Below, one piece after another: positions 6,189 through 7,185 of a stretch of DNA of 7,185 nt. Source of the DNA: Clostridia bacterium (GTDB taxonomy: Bacteria > Bacillota_E > RBS10-35 > JAJYVN01); the NCBI GenBank assembly GCA_027335545.1, contig DAHWHV010000445.1, forward strand, positions 1-7,185. The letters run 5' to 3'. The position numbers and the translations under genes are program-made. Numbering within the stretch: position 1 is the first letter of the stretch; each line of letters begins with the position of its first letter. Under the pieces are notes generated by a model. It was not told where the DNA came from and did not search any database. It saw only the letters and a program-made list of their open reading frames with translations.

Positions 6189-6566
6189 CTAGTCACGCGC
6201 GCCCGCCGCCCCGGGGCCTCGCCGGCCCCCGGGGGGCGCCTGCAGCGTGGCGACGCCTCGAGCCTTGAACTCCGGGGACTCGTACGCCGCGAAGTCCAGG
6301 CCCCAGGTCGCGTGCCACCAACCCTCGACGCGCGCCGAGAGTTCCGCCCGCACGGCGGCCAGGCGCGGGTCGGCCGCCAGCCGCGCCGGGTCGGCGAGGT
6401 TGGCGAGTTCGCACTGCGGGTTGGAGCAGTACACGTGCGAGAAGCGGATCCCCTCTCCGGCCAACCGGTCCAGGGCCGGAGTCGACGCGACCGGATCCAC
6501 CACACCCAGGCGCCGGTTCTGCATCTGGTCGCAGATCACCAGGAGCACGTGCGGTCGCTGGGCCAC
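6189..6566 (-). pseudogene. Internally deleted sulfatase (N-terminus fused to C-terminal tail)
   Basis: The 125-codon open frame starts like a sulfatase: RPHVLLVICDQMQNRRLG (4-21) with metal-ligand-type D13, STPALDRLAGEGIRFSHVYCSNPQC (28-52), exactly the lead-in to the CxPSR active-site motif. Immediately after C52 it continues ELANLADP (53-60) and then AADPRLAAVRAELSARVEGWWHAT, which is the C-terminal end normally found some 350-400 residues later. The active-site motif beyond its first residues, the DH pair and all central strands are missing, so it cannot hydrolyse sulfate esters. The frame is preserved through the junction, consistent with a clean in-frame deletion. GTG 6566 with GGGGG 7 bases upstream is the likely start. 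It is on the same strand as the MOSC gene, 266 bases ahead of it. An assembly error could mimic this, so the call is pseudogene with an intact frame. Confidence 0.75.
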
Positions 6567-7185
6567 GCCAACACCCCCGTTTTCCGCCCGCAGACGCCGC
6601 CCCTCCGGCGTTCCAGCCCCGCGTACGCTGGGGCCGCGGCCAGGCCCCCCCCCCGCGACCGGCTCACCGTGTGGTGGGAACAACGCCAGCGAGCGTGGCA
6701 CGCACCAACGGTCACGAGTCCACTTACCCCCACGGCCGGGGGCTTGCGCCGCGCCTCTTTGGTCAGTGGCCGACGACACCCTTCCGAGGAACTCCTCCCG
6801 CAACGCGCCGCCTCACCGGGTGGGGGGGGGCCTTCGGCCAGGAGGCCCAGCGGGCCAGGTCACGCTGGGCGCATCGGCGGTCCGTCCTCGACGATTTGGG
6901 GATTGCGCCAGAACGGCCGCGGGGACAGCGGTTGCCGCACTCGCGCGTGACGACCAAGCGCGCCGCCAACGTACGCCGCGCCTTTGAACCACCGTCGGGC
7001 AACAGTTGCCGCTCAAGGACTTCGTGGGGAACGACTTCACCCTGCGCCTGCACACCCTGCGGGCCCCTGGGTGCCACCCTCCGCCATCCCCCAACCCCGG
7101 TCTCCCCTGCCCCTCCCCCGACCCCGGAACGACGCCGCTCTGCCGACTCCCCCCGCGGCAGGCCTCCGCCGCCCCGTGGGGAACC
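6567..7185. other. Gene-poor right end
   Basis: No gene is supported in these 619 bases. The open frames are Arg/Pro/Gly-rich and lack motifs. A 10-base C run (6645-6654) and a 9-base G run (6822-6830) are present, both spots where assembly or sequencing slips. One 28-codon stretch on the + strand (6988-7071) has coding-like third positions but no start, no family match and Pro-rich sequence after it. The promoter of the broken sulfatase should lie near 6600 but could not be identified. Confidence 0.5.

Noticed and set aside
6755..6780. GCCACTG on the - strand, reminiscent of a cobalamin riboswitch element
   Set aside because: None of the other conserved cobalamin riboswitch blocks is nearby.

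Overview
This is a very GC-rich bacterial window with long C and G runs and, in the real genes, almost every third codon position G or C. Its content is a phytanoyl-CoA dioxygenase (PhyH) family oxygenase, three sulfatase or alkaline-phosphatase-superfamily loci, a MOSC protein and a membrane-anchored hypothetical protein. That mix fits free-living or host-associated groups rich in PhyH and sulfatase genes, such as Armatimonadota, Latescibacterota, Poribacteria or Planctomycetota. This is an inference from gene content and not a taxonomic identification. No RNA gene, CRISPR array, transposase or integrase was seen.

Layout from left to right. Positions 132-353 (-) hold only the C-terminal end of a sulfatase. 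It lies just downstream of a complete PhyH gene (363-1211, -), with a perfect 14-bp inverted repeat between and into the two. A 929-base stretch without a supported gene (1212-2140) separates PhyH from a divergent + strand gene (2141-3187), which encodes an N-terminally anchored protein resembling the YpmS/DUF2140 type. A short convergent intergenic region (3188-3368) with a large inverted repeat and a C-rich direct repeat follows. Next, on the - strand, come a complete sulfatase-like hydrolase (3369-4835) with Thr at the usual nucleophile position and a complete MOSC protein (5137-5922) carrying a 12-bp repeat array in frame. Then comes a second broken sulfatase (6189-6566), in which the N-terminal strand and the C-terminal tail are joined and the whole catalytic core is missing. 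The last 619 bases hold no gene I can support.

How the genes relate. PhyH and sulfatase-type enzymes often sit together in catabolic loci of the groups named above, but no transporter, regulator or other pathway gene is present to name a substrate. Two of the three sulfatase loci are visibly decayed, so the window looks like the remains of a once larger catabolic cluster. The MOSC protein and the anchored hypothetical protein show no clear link to it. I do not see convincing evidence of a new defence, mobile or signalling system. The points most worth checking are the two broken sulfatases, the inverted repeat at the truncation point, the Thr nucleophile and the in-frame minisatellite.
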